DNA from: Streptococcus sp. LPB0220
Lineage (GTDB): Bacteria; Bacillota; Bacilli; Lactobacillales; Streptococcaceae
Length of the DNA: 64,000 nucleotides
Direction of reading: 5' to 3'
NCBI RefSeq assembly: GCF_008727815.1
Contig: NZ_CP044230.1
Span: 1,720,001-1,784,000, forward strand
The position numbers and the translations under genes were made by a program. This document shows, in pieces, positions 47,335 to 55,298 of the stretch. Numbering within the stretch: the first letter of the stretch is position 1; each line of letters starts with the position of its first letter. The notes below the pieces were generated by a model. It was not told the DNA's origin and ran no database searches. It saw only the letters and a list, made by a program, of their open reading frames with translations.

Positions 47335-50049
47335 ATGTTACAAGAACTAGCCTTTACAGGCCAATGGAGACACTATCAAAAACGCGTTCTCGATAAGAGT
47401 GACGCTTTTATGGCGGATGGCCACCTGCATTTGGTAGCAGCTCCTGGCTCTGGAAAAACAACCCTGGGAATCGAATTTATCAGACGCTTTGGCCAGCCAA
47501 CCCTGATCTTGGCTCCTACGGTCACCATTCGTCAGCAATGGGTGGACCGGATTATCCAAGCATTCTTGAGTGATGAAAGCCAAGCGGAGCAATTGATCTC
47601 TCAGGACCTCAAACATCCTAAGCTGATTACAGTGGCTACCTATCAGGCCCTACACAGCGCCGTGAACCAAGTCGTCGGTCAATCACAAGCTGAGGATACC
47701 GATGACCAGGCAGAGATTGAAACATTTGATTTCAAAGGCTTTGATATCTTTACTACTTTCAAATCCATCTCACTCGGGACCCTTTGTTTAGATGAGTGTC
47801 ATCACCTGCGCAATGAATGGTGGAAGAGTTTGGAAGCCTTTCGTCAGGCCTTCCCAGACTTAAAGATGATCTCCCTTACCGCCACCCCGCCCTATGAAGG
47901 GGATCCTGCCCTTTGGGATCGCTATATCCGCATGTGTGGTGAGATCGATGAGGAAATTACGGTTCCCGAATTGGTCAAGGAAGATACCCTTTGTCCCCAC
48001 CAAGACTATGTCTACTTTGCCTTTCCAACCAAGGAAGAGCAAGAGCAGTTGGACGCTTTTAGCCAACAAAAGAATGCTCTCTTGCAACAACTGACTTCCG
48101 ATCCCCTCTTTTGCCAATACCTCCAAACCTGCCAGGCCTTATCTGGTCAGATTAGCGATGATGAATTGCTCAATGAGCCCAAGTATCTCTCTGCTACCCT
48201 GATCTTTCTTCGAAGCAAGGGAATTGACTTTCCCAAACGTTTCCAGGACCTTTTAGGAGCCAAGAAACTACCTGCTTTCACCCTGGACTGGCTTGAAATT
48301 CTCCTGCAAGGTCTGCTCTTTCAGGTGCCTCACTGGTACAATCTACCTGAGGAATACGAGAAGCAAGTCCTCCATGAATTAAAAGCAGCCAGCTTGATCG
48401 ATCGAAAACAAGTCAAACTGGTCCGCAACAAAAAACAAGAAGTTCTACTCAACCAATCCCTCGGAAAACTTAATGCCGTCCGAGAGATTTTCAAGGCCGA
48501 ATACCAGGCTCTTGGAAGCCAACTACGACAACTGGTCTTAACAGACTATATTCGTCAAGATTTTGAAGTTCATCTAGGAGATAAGGACGCCCAATTTACT
48601 CAATTGGGAGTGCTCTCTTATTTCGAATCTATTCGCAGGGAAAGCTTAGAGCAAGCAACTCCTCCTGCCATCGCTGTCTTAACCGGTAGCATCGTCATCA
48701 TCCCGACGGTTGCTAAGCCAAGACTAGAGGAGCTGTTAGGAGGGAATAGACTGACTTATCAAAGTGTTGGCCAATTATCTCCTGATGACTTTCTCAAGGT
48801 TCGTTTGGTCGGTTCTCAACATGATTTGGTGACAGCTGTGACCCAGCTCTTTCAAGAGGGCCTCATCCAGGTTGTTATTGGAACCAAGTCTCTTCTAGGA
48901 GAAGGCTGGGATGCTCCTTGTGTCAATTCCCTGATCCTAGCGAGCTTTGTCGGCAGCTTTATGCTCAGCAACCAAATGCGAGGTCGTGCCATCCGAGTGT
49001 GGCCTGAGGATCCAGACAAGACCAGTAATATCTGGCATCTAGTCTCTATCAACCTTTCCCTAAAGAAATGGTATGAAAAGTCCGATCTTGAAAAGGAAGA
49101 AATCGAAGCCATCACTGATCAGTTGAAAGAATACAGTCCTGATCTGGAGCTCTTAGAAAGACGGATGAAGCAATTTTTAGGTCTCCATTACAAGGAGCCC
49201 TTCATCGAATCCGGTATTGAGCGTCTAGCCTTTGACAATATCCGCTATACCAAAAAACAGTTGCAAAAACTCAATGAAGAAACCTTAGAGCGCTCCACCC
49301 ATCGTCAAGAACTCCGAGACGGCTGGAAAAAAGCCCTGCCTATTCTGGAGAATATGGAGATTGCAAACGAGGTCCAAGTGGATAAACACTTCCTGCCCCT
49401 GGCCCTATTTTTTGACGCCAGGAAGCTAGCTCGTTGGCTAACGGCCGCCACTTTGACCGATGCTTTCGCCAACTTTATTTACTATTCATATAGAGGAGGA
49501 TGGAATAAAGGGTCTCTTATTCTTCTATTCTTCCTAGCTGTTCTCGCACTCCTTGCCTGGCTCCGCTACTATCTTTATAAGAGCCCTTATAAACGGCTAG
49601 AAGTCTTTGGACAGGCTATCCACCAAGCTCTGCTCCTCTTTGGGCATATTCAGACTCAAGAGACCCGTATCCAAGTCGTACGAGACAGAAAGGATGCCAT
49701 CAACACGCTAATCTATATGAAAGGCGGAACCATGCGGGAGAAGGAACTCTTCTCGCAAACCATGATCGAGTTTTTCGCTCCAATTGAAAATCAGCGCTAT
49801 ATCCTGAAAGCACAGGAAAAAGTGTCCGATCAGACAGAATATTTCGCAGTACCAAGCCTCTTTGACAAACGGAAAGAGGATGCCCAAGCCTTTGTGGAAC
49901 AAATCCGAAAGAGTCTGGGCAAGTATGACCTCGTCTATACCCGAAGTGCCGAAGGCCGTGCCATTCTCCTTGATGCGCGCATCAAGGCCCTAGCCAACAA
50001 ACAAGAGCGCACCTTCACCAAGAAACAAGTGATGTCGGATTTGAAATAA
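47335..50049 (+). CDS. SF2 DEAD/DEAH-like helicase with a C-terminal membrane segment
   Basis: A 904-residue protein. The helicase core has motif I APGSGKTT (residues 36-43), motif II DECHH (about 153), motif III SLTATPP (about 180), and motifs V and VI in GTKSLLGEGWDAP and NQMRGRAIRVWP (about 515-550), resembling type III restriction/RecG-like res subunits. Unusually, a hydrophobic region follows at about 700-750, including GSLILLFFLAVLALLAWL at 725. After that come about 150 further soluble residues with no recognised domain. The ATG at 47335 follows AAGGGAGG. The gene is monocistronic. A membrane-attached helicase is rare; the function is unknown and could involve DNA uptake, RNA turnover or defence. 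Confidence 0.85.
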   Translation: MLQELAFTGQWRHYQKRVLDKSDAFMADGHLHLVAAPGSGKTTLGIEFIRRFGQPTLILAPTVTIRQQWVDRIIQAFLSDESQAEQLISQDLKHPKLITVATYQALHSAVNQVVGQSQAEDTDDQAEIETFDFKGFDIFTTFKSISLGTLCLDECHHLRNEWWKSLEAFRQAFPDLKMISLTATPPYEGDPALWDRYIRMCGEIDEEITVPELVKEDTLCPHQDYVYFAFPTKEEQEQLDAFSQQKNALLQQLTSDPLFCQYLQTCQALSGQISDDELLNEPKYLSATLIFLRSKGIDFPKRFQDLLGAKKLPAFTLDWLEILLQGLLFQVPHWYNLPEEYEKQVLHELKAASLIDRKQVKLVRNKKQEVLLNQSLGKLNAVREIFKAEYQALGSQLRQLVLTDYIRQDFEVHLGDKDAQFTQLGVLSYFESIRRESLEQATPPAIAVLTGSIVIIPTVAKPRLEELLGGNRLTYQSVGQLSPDDFLKVRLVGSQHDLVTAVTQLFQEGLIQVVIGTKSLLGEGWDAPCVNSLILASFVGSFMLSNQMRGRAIRVWPEDPDKTSNIWHLVSINLSLKKWYEKSDLEKEEIEAITDQLKEYSPDLELLERRMKQFLGLHYKEPFIESGIERLAFDNIRYTKKQLQKLNEETLERSTHRQELRDGWKKALPILENMEIANEVQVDKHFLPLALFFDARKLARWLTAATLTDAFANFIYYSYRGGWNKGSLILLFFLAVLALLAWLRYYLYKSPYKRLEVFGQAIHQALLLFGHIQTQETRIQVVRDRKDAINTLIYMKGGTMREKELFSQTMIEFFAPIENQRYILKAQEKVSDQTEYFAVPSLFDKRKEDAQAFVEQIRKSLGKYDLVYTRSAEGRAILLDARIKALANKQERTFTKKQVMSDLK

Positions 50050-50066
50050 GATTTTATTTCACTACA

Positions 50067-50103
50067 AAAAATTCTAGTAGACAGCCTCTACTAGAATTTT
50101 TTT
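50067..50103. terminator. Bidirectional terminator between the helicase and adhC genes
   Basis: AAAATTCTAGTAGA / TCTACTAGAATTTT with loop CAGCC and T-runs on both strands, between convergent genes. Confidence 0.9.
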
Positions 50104-50104
50104 G

Positions 50105-51142
50105 TTAGTCAAGTACAATCATAGCCTTAATAGTCTTACGTTCATCCATGTGCTTATAAGCTTGGTCGATATCTTCCAGTTTATAGCTTGAGGTAAAGAC
50201 ACGACCCGGATTGATATCACCATCAAGGACCGCTTTTAACAAAACTTGTTTGTCATAAGTAGTAACTGAGGCTGCTCCACCTGCCACTGAGATATTTTGA
50301 GCAAAGGTCGAACCAAGGGCACGATTATTGTAATGAGGCACGCCGACAAAACCTAAACGTCCTCCATTGTGAAGAACCCCAAGGGCTTGATCGACAGCTG
50401 CTGCGGTACCGACACATTCAAGGACCGCATCTGCTCCACCTCCGAGGATTTCACGAACCTTGGCAATGCCTTCTTCACCACGCTCAGCGACAACTGCTGT
50501 CGCGCCTGACTCCAAGGCCATCTGTTGACGGTCTTGGTGACGGCTCATAAGGACGATTTGTGATGCTCCCCGCATTTTGGCTGCGATCACTGCACATTGA
50601 CCAACGGCACCGTCCCCGATGACCACTACTTTGTCACCAGGCTTCACGTCTGCTACACGCGCTGCATGGTAGCCCGTCGGCATGACATCAGCCAGCGTCA
50701 AGAAGGATTTGAGCATAGCTTCTGTATAATCAGATGGTTGACCTGGAATCTTGACAAGGGCCCAATTAGCAAAGTGGAAACGGATGTACTCTGCTTGCAC
50801 CCCGTCAGACCAGTTGGTGCCAATATGGCGGTCACAAGTCCCATCATAGCCAGCACGACAGGCATCACACTCCCCACAACCATGGGTGAAAGGCGCAATG
50901 ACAAAGTCTCCTGGCTTAACCGTTGTAATGGCCTCACCGATTTCTTCCACGATCCCAATAGCTTCGTGGCCACTATTTTGATGACCTGCTTCAATATCTG
51001 GATTGCGGTAACTCCATAGATCGGAGCCACAGACACAGGTGCGAACGATGCGGAGAATGACATCATCTGGCGCTTCGATGCGTGGACGTTCTACTTCTAC
51101 TAGACCCACTTGCCCAGCTTTTGTATAGACTGTTTTCTTCAT
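50105..51142 (-). CDS. adhC: Zinc-dependent alcohol dehydrogenase
   Basis: A 345-residue medium-chain dehydrogenase. Catalytic zinc residues are in CVCGSDLWSYR and GHQNSGHEAIG. The structural zinc cysteines are in CGECDACRAGYDGTCD, and the NAD(P)-binding motif is VVIGDGAVGQCAVIAA. It is similar to the pneumococcal enzyme encoded near czcD, which has been linked to aldehyde or S-nitrosoglutathione detoxification. It lies 78 bases after czcD on the same strand. The MerR-type nmlR gene known beside it in pneumococcus is absent here. Substrate assignment rests on that similarity. Confidence 0.88.
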   Translation of the reverse strand: MKKTVYTKAGQVGLVEVERPRIEAPDDVILRIVRTCVCGSDLWSYRNPDIEAGHQNSGHEAIGIVEEIGEAITTVKPGDFVIAPFTHGCGECDACRAGYDGTCDRHIGTNWSDGVQAEYIRFHFANWALVKIPGQPSDYTEAMLKSFLTLADVMPTGYHAARVADVKPGDKVVVIGDGAVGQCAVIAAKMRGASQIVLMSRHQDRQQMALESGATAVVAERGEEGIAKVREILGGGADAVLECVGTAAAVDQALGVLHNGGRLGFVGVPHYNNRALGSTFAQNISVAGGAASVTTYDKQVLLKAVLDGDINPGRVFTSSYKLEDIDQAYKHMDERKTIKAMIVLD

Positions 51143-51220
51143 AGGAACAACCTACTTTCTATTGCTTACTTATCTACAGTATACACTTTTTATCGAGCTT
51201 CTGCTCATACCAAGTCGTCA

Positions 51221-52123
51221 TTAATGGTGATGATCATGTTCATGACTTTGACTTACTTCCAGCTCTTCGATATTTCTCTTGTGGGCGCGGTGGGTTGCTA
51301 AGTCTTCATCAACCTCAATGGTGACGTTTTGAAAGCCACAGTCTTTGAGCAAGTCTCGGATAGACTCTTTACAGACCTCCATGTGGTTGACATGCTCTAG
51401 ACAAACATGGACAATGGCGTTTTTTTCCAAACCATCCATGGTCCAAAGATTGAGCTGATTGATACTAGCGACATGGTCCAACCGCTCCAAATCACTCTTG
51501 ACTTGCTGGATATCTACTCCTTCTGGCACAACATCGAGAAAAATCTTGAGCGTGCTCCAAAAACGTGGAATTGCTTTTGACAGAATAAAGATGGAAATGG
51601 CAAGAGATAAGAGCGGATCCAGAATATACCAGTCGGTAAATCGTAGAACAATGGCCATTAGGATAACAGCCACCCAACCCAAGGTATCTTCCAGAAAATG
51701 CAGGCTGAGAATGGATTCGTTCTTGGTTTGTCCTTTGCGAATGACGAGACTCGCTAGCACATTGATGCTGACGGCTATGATTCCTAGCCAAAGGATGCCC
51801 TCATCGTTGACAGGTTGTGGATGAAAGATTTTCGTTATATTTTCCAAAATAACCAGAACGGACCCTGTCATGAGAATCACTGCCGTTACCATGGCCCCTA
51901 AAAGGCTAAAGCGCTTGTAGCCCAAGGTATAGCGGCTGTCTTCTTCGCGATTGGAGATACTTTCCAAAAAGGCAGAGATCCCAATAGCGATCGCATCCCC
52001 CAAGTCATGGACCGAATCCGCAAGGACCGCACTGGATCCAAAAATCCCTCCTGCAATAAACTCAACAATGGCATAACTCAAATTCAAGAAAAAAGCGATC
52101 CAGACCGCATGTTTTGTCTTCAT
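51221..52123 (-). CDS. czcD: Cation diffusion facilitator, zinc efflux
   Basis: A 300-residue CDF transporter with six membrane helices and a cytoplasmic C-terminal domain. The helix-2 metal site is ADSVHDLGD (His39, Asp43) and the helix-5 site is near DPLLSLAI. A His-rich end, SHEHDHHH, adds metal binding. In pneumococcus the orthologous neighbour pair czcD-sczA gives zinc resistance, CzcD exporting zinc in exchange for protons or potassium. Here it is divergent from a TetR-family gene across palindromic operators, the same arrangement. Confidence 0.93.
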   Translation of the reverse strand: MKTKHAVWIAFFLNLSYAIVEFIAGGIFGSSAVLADSVHDLGDAIAIGISAFLESISNREEDSRYTLGYKRFSLLGAMVTAVILMTGSVLVILENITKIFHPQPVNDEGILWLGIIAVSINVLASLVIRKGQTKNESILSLHFLEDTLGWVAVILMAIVLRFTDWYILDPLLSLAISIFILSKAIPRFWSTLKIFLDVVPEGVDIQQVKSDLERLDHVASINQLNLWTMDGLEKNAIVHVCLEHVNHMEVCKESIRDLLKDCGFQNVTIEVDEDLATHRAHKRNIEELEVSQSHEHDHHH

Positions 52124-52137
52124 AATCCTATTTCCTT

Positions 52138-52146
52138 TGTTATAAT
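52138..52146 (+). promoter_or_regulatory. Extended -10 of the sczA promoter
   Basis: TGTTATAAT lies directly before the first operator palindrome. On the other strand the same stretch offers AT-rich boxes for czcD, so the two promoters overlap. Confidence 0.5.
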
Positions 52147-52152
52147 AGATTC

Positions 52153-52169
52153 ATGAACATCATGTTCAT
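52153..52169. promoter_or_regulatory. Operator palindrome 1 between czcD and sczA
   Basis: ATGAACAT-C-ATGTTCAT is a perfect 17-bp inverted repeat. It sits between the divergent promoters and contains the TGAACA/TGTTCA half-sites expected of SczA-type operators. Confidence 0.8.
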
Positions 52170-52230
52170 TATCATTATCTAACATTCACAACAGAAAGGA
52201 TAGGGGCAAACCGTTTAGGGTGTACGTTAC

Positions 52231-52245
52231 TGAACAGTTTGTTCG
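52231..52245. promoter_or_regulatory. Operator palindrome 2 (imperfect) before sczA
   Basis: TGAACA-GTT-TGTTCG repeats the same half-sites with one mismatch, 11 bases before the sczA ATG. Two sites fit the two-operator arrangement reported for pneumococcal SczA. Confidence 0.65.
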
Positions 52246-52255
52246 AAGTGTCCAT

Positions 52256-52795
52256 ATGACAGCACAGGATCGTCGCATCACCAAAACTCGAAAAGCTATC
52301 TATCAGGCTTTCTTACACTTACTCAACCAAAAAGACTACGAAGCCATCACGGTTCAGGAAATCATAGACCTTGCTGATGTGGGGCGCTCGACCTTTTACA
52401 GCCATTACGAGAGTAAGGAATTATTGCTAGATGAACTCTGTCAAAAGCTCTTTCACCATCTCTTTGAGCGTGCTGAACACCTCTCACCACAAGACTATCT
52501 AGCTCATATCTTTCAGCATTTCAAGAAAAATCAAGATCATGTGACCAGTCTCTTGCTCTCTAAAAACGATTATTTCATCCGGCAACTGCGAAAAGAACTG
52601 GAGCATGACGTCTACCCAATGGTAGCCGCCGAACTCATCAAGGCCCATCCAACTCTCCCTCACTCCTATCTCAAACATCTAGTCGTCAGCCATTTCATCG
52701 AAACCCTCAGCTGGTGGTTGAAAAAAGGCAAGTCCTACACCGAACAAGAAGTGATCCAATTTTATTTGGAGATTCTAAAAGTGGGCTCGAACTAG
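52256..52795 (+). CDS. sczA: TetR-family zinc-responsive regulator SczA
   Basis: A 179-residue TetR-type protein: the HTH ITVQEIIDLADVGRSTFYSHY at about 42-62 is followed by the family's ESKELLLDELCQ and a helical ligand domain with His-rich stretches. It is divergent from czcD across operator palindromes, as in pneumococcus, where SczA activates czcD when zinc is high and represses it when zinc is low. The ATG at 52256 gives the usual length. A GTG at 52220 is also in frame, but choosing it would put operator 2 inside the gene. The ribosome-binding site is weak (GAAGTG). Confidence 0.88.
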   Translation: MTAQDRRITKTRKAIYQAFLHLLNQKDYEAITVQEIIDLADVGRSTFYSHYESKELLLDELCQKLFHHLFERAEHLSPQDYLAHIFQHFKKNQDHVTSLLLSKNDYFIRQLRKELEHDVYPMVAAELIKAHPTLPHSYLKHLVVSHFIETLSWWLKKGKSYTEQEVIQFYLEILKVGSN

Positions 52796-52810
52796 AAGGG
52801 AGTATTTTCA

Positions 52811-53281
52811 ATGACCAGCGTGCAATTTTACTTTCTATTTCCATCACTCTTCATGCTTCACGAACTCGAAGAAATCGTTTGGATGCCATCCTTTGTCAAA
52901 AAAATATCAATCCAGTATCCAAACAATCGAATCCTAACTTATTACACTCCTTTTGCTTTCAACTTTATTGTCTTGGAACAATTTCTCATCCTAATGACGT
53001 CGCTATATCTTAGTTACCAGTTTAATAACTATAGCATTTACGCAAGCATCATAATCGCATATATCTACCATGTTTTCGGACATCTGATTCAGACAATCGT
53101 TATTCGAAAATATGTGCCTGGATTGTTGACGGGAATTCTAACGAGTTTGTTTTCTCTATGTAATATCAAAGATGAAATTCCAATTAAACTCTATGGTTAC
53201 TCTCTTTTTACTTTATTGGTTATCATTTTAAATCTTGTAGTATCATTTATGATTCTTCATAAAATCAGTCACAAAAAATAG
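52811..53281 (+). CDS. HXXEE-domain membrane protein
   Basis: A 156-residue membrane protein with about four hydrophobic segments. Near the N-terminus LFMLHELEEIVWMP carries the HxxEE motif that defines a small family of unknown function, probably metal-binding or hydrolytic given the conserved His and Glu residues inside the membrane. AAGGGAG precedes the ATG. It starts 16 bases after sczA on the same strand, so it may belong to the zinc-responsive unit. The DNA is more AT-rich than sczA. Confidence 0.75.
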   Translation: MTSVQFYFLFPSLFMLHELEEIVWMPSFVKKISIQYPNNRILTYYTPFAFNFIVLEQFLILMTSLYLSYQFNNYSIYASIIIAYIYHVFGHLIQTIVIRKYVPGLLTGILTSLFSLCNIKDEIPIKLYGYSLFTLLVIILNLVVSFMILHKISHKK

Positions 53282-53315
53282 CACTCAGACAATCATATTT
53301 TAGAAAGGAAACCCT

Positions 53316-53648
53316 ATGTTCTTCCCCATTCTTCTTGGCTTTTTTACAGTCTTCTTAGCCCTTGCTTTTGCTCTTCTTCATTTATTAGTCAGCCTTTCCG
53401 AATTAAAAAAGGGCAAGAAGACCCTTGGAATTTACCTACTTTTTCTAGGAAGTAGCCTTGCGGCCTTCTCTCTCATTCTCTACTTCTTTTTGCCGATTGT
53501 CGCACTAGTCCTTTGGCTGATCGGCTGTGGGTTGATTTGCTACGGGGCCTATTGGAATGGGAAACACAAAGGAAACCTCCATCCAGCCCACCACCTGATT
53601 CGGATGGGCATCGTTCTGGTCCTTACCATCTTGTTAGCCTTGTTATAA
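53316..53648 (+). CDS. Small membrane protein of unknown function
   Basis: A 110-residue protein with four hydrophobic segments (MFFPILLGFFTVFLALAF, LGIYLLFLGSSLAAFSL, FLPIVALVLWLIGCGL, MGIVLVLTILLALL) separated by Lys-rich turns and a GKHKGNLHPAHH loop. I do not recognise the family. A clear ribosome-binding site (AAAGGAAACCCT) and a terminator right after it support a real gene. It is 35 bases after the HXXEE gene and probably the last gene of that unit. Confidence 0.65.
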   Translation: MFFPILLGFFTVFLALAFALLHLLVSLSELKKGKKTLGIYLLFLGSSLAAFSLILYFFLPIVALVLWLIGCGLICYGAYWNGKHKGNLHPAHHLIRMGIVLVLTILLALL

Positions 53649-53690
53649 GAAAAGCTCAAGTTTGCAGAAAAACTTGAGCTTTTGTTTTTT
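53649..53690. terminator. Bidirectional terminator
   Basis: AAAAGCTCAAGTTT / AAACTTGAGCTTTT with a short loop and flanking T/A runs, between the small membrane protein and the converging AEC transporter gene. Confidence 0.9.
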
Positions 53691-53697
53691 CTATTTG

Positions 53698-54636
53698 TTA
53701 AGCCATCAACAGCATGAGAAAAGGAATCACCACCATGGTTGCAAGGGTCGTCTCTGTCACCATGACTGCTGCATAATCACTATCAGCTCCGTAGAGTCTG
53801 GCAACAACTGGCGCATTGGTCATCACAGGCATGGCAGACTGGATGATAAAGACTTGCTTCATCAGGCTTGGAAGAGGCAACCAGTAGACGATGGAAGCCA
53901 TCAAAAGAGGGGCAACCAGGAAGCGACCTAGTAGAATCAATAGCTGATCTTTTCCCAGAACCAACTGCTTCACACCTACATGAGACACTGACAAACCGAT
54001 AAATATCATGGATAAAGGGGTTGTTAAATTACCCAGATACTGCAAATCACTGGCTAGAAAGGCTGGCAACTTGATCTGCAGCATCACCATGACTAGCCCC
54101 AAGAGAAAGCCCATCAGGGGCGGAGAAAAGACTTTCTTCAGACTCGTTTTGAGATCAAACTGCGCTTCTCCCTCACCATCTCGCTGAATCAGATAGGTCC
54201 CCAAGGTCCAGAAAAAGGTCGTATTGCACATGTAATAGATCAAAACATAGGGAATGCTGGCATCCCCGAAAAGGGCCTGGTTGATGGGGAGCCCCACAAA
54301 AATCGTATTGGAATTAAAAAACATGGAAATAAAGAGGCCACGGCGGTCCTGCCTCACTGCAAAGATCCTTGCTACTGCTGTCGCGATGCCAAGTAAAATG
54401 ACCATAGACAGGGCAGGAAACCGCAAGGCTGGCAACATTATAAGTAGATCCGCTGCTGTGAAGCGCTGCGTGATGGTGTAAAGCATATAGCAGGGAAGAG
54501 CAACTTGAGTGACTAATTTTGCGATCAAGCCACGTGACTTGTCATCAAACCAGCCTTTTTCACCTATGACAAAGCCCACTAATATCATCCCCAGAATGAC
54601 CAGGATCCCCGATATGCTCTTAAGAAAGATATCCAT
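53698..54636 (-). CDS. AEC (auxin efflux carrier) family transporter
   Basis: A 312-residue membrane protein with about ten hydrophobic segments in the two-repeat AEC fold. An early GWFDDKSRGLIAKLVTQVALP and a later AMPVMTNAPVVARLYGADSDY contain the Asn/Pro elements at the membrane crossover typical of the family. Bacterial members move malate, malonate or other small anions, but the cargo here is unknown. AAAGGAG precedes the ATG. It is monocistronic, with a terminator shared with the convergent gene. Confidence 0.88.
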   Translation of the reverse strand: MDIFLKSISGILVILGMILVGFVIGEKGWFDDKSRGLIAKLVTQVALPCYMLYTITQRFTAADLLIMLPALRFPALSMVILLGIATAVARIFAVRQDRRGLFISMFFNSNTIFVGLPINQALFGDASIPYVLIYYMCNTTFFWTLGTYLIQRDGEGEAQFDLKTSLKKVFSPPLMGFLLGLVMVMLQIKLPAFLASDLQYLGNLTTPLSMIFIGLSVSHVGVKQLVLGKDQLLILLGRFLVAPLLMASIVYWLPLPSLMKQVFIIQSAMPVMTNAPVVARLYGADSDYAAVMVTETTLATMVVIPFLMLLMA

Positions 54637-54713
54637 GTTCTCTCCTTTTCTTTTTATAAATTTGAACTAGAAAACCCATTATTTTCAAGTCCCAAAAACT
54701 ACTCTAGTATATC

Positions 54714-54747
54714 ACAAAAAGAGGTGGATCAAAATGCTCAACCTCTT
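54714..54747 (-). terminator. Terminator after the pnuC remnant
   Basis: Minus strand AAGAGGT / ACCTCTT stem followed by TTTTTGTG, 18 bases past the remnant's last stop. Confidence 0.7.
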
Positions 54748-54765
54748 GTATTTTATTGATTGTTA

Positions 54766-55134
54766 CTAGTAGCCTTTCTTGGCCGCCTTCGTCCATTGGT
54801 ACCAACCAACAAGACTGTTGATAAGATAAATGAAGTATTTCCCTTGAATTTGAAGGCTTTCTCCCTACCAAAGGTAGATAGAGAAAATATTAGTGGCTGC
54901 CCAGAAAATCCATTGCTCACGATATACAGCTGTCATCAAGAGCTGACCAACACCGTTTGTCGCATCAGTAATAGAATCACGATAAGTACGATTAGCTCCA
55001 ATTGACTGGTAAATAAGACCAAAAGCTAGCCACCAAAGTACACTAATTGAGAGGTACTTGGTCCATCCCACCGCATCCAATTTACGGGCAACAAATTCCT
55101 GCTGTTCTTTTTTGAACTGGGCTTGATAGATCAA
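54766..55134 (-). pseudogene. pnuC: pnuC pseudogene (nicotinamide riboside/mononucleotide transporter)
   Basis: Minus-strand codons from 55134 read the C-terminal half of PnuC: LSISVLWWLAFGLIYQSIGA, DSITDATNGVGQLLMTAVY, REQWIFWAATNIFSIYLW. The reading is broken by an in-frame TAG at 54862-54864, where the family usually has a second Trp. It then continues as GESLQIQGKYFIYLINSLVG and WYQWTKAAKKGY to the true stop at 54766. The N-terminal half is missing and no ATG with a ribosome-binding site is present. Intact PnuC imports vitamin B3 nucleosides. This copy is truncated next to the foreign-looking ECF cassette. Confidence 0.85.
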
Positions 55135-55142
55135 AAAGTGTT

Positions 55143-55192
55143 AAAAATAAGACAGTAACCTCAGAATAGATACTGTCTTATCTCTTTTTTTT
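55143..55192. terminator. Terminator between the ECF cassette and the pnuC remnant
   Basis: AAGACAGTA / TACTGTCTT stem with a 13-base loop; ATTTTT on the minus side and TTTTTTTT on the plus side. It would end transcripts of the ECF cassette. Confidence 0.8.
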
Positions 55193-55298
55193 ACTTAAAG
55201 CCTTGATAGACTTGACAAATGGTAGAAAAGAACCGTGAGTTCTTGCCAGAAGCTGAAGTTAATCCTTCAACCTGGAAAACCCGCAGAGGTGACTTTTT
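55191..55298 (-). pseudogene. Unassigned 3' remnant after the ECF cassette
   Basis: In the same frame as the last ATPase gene but after its TAG, 35 sense codons run to a TAA at 55191 and include VEGLTSASGKNSRFFSTICQ. There is no start codon. The base composition returns to that of the host chromosome, so this may be the resident DNA that abuts the cassette. The family is unknown. Confidence 0.3.
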
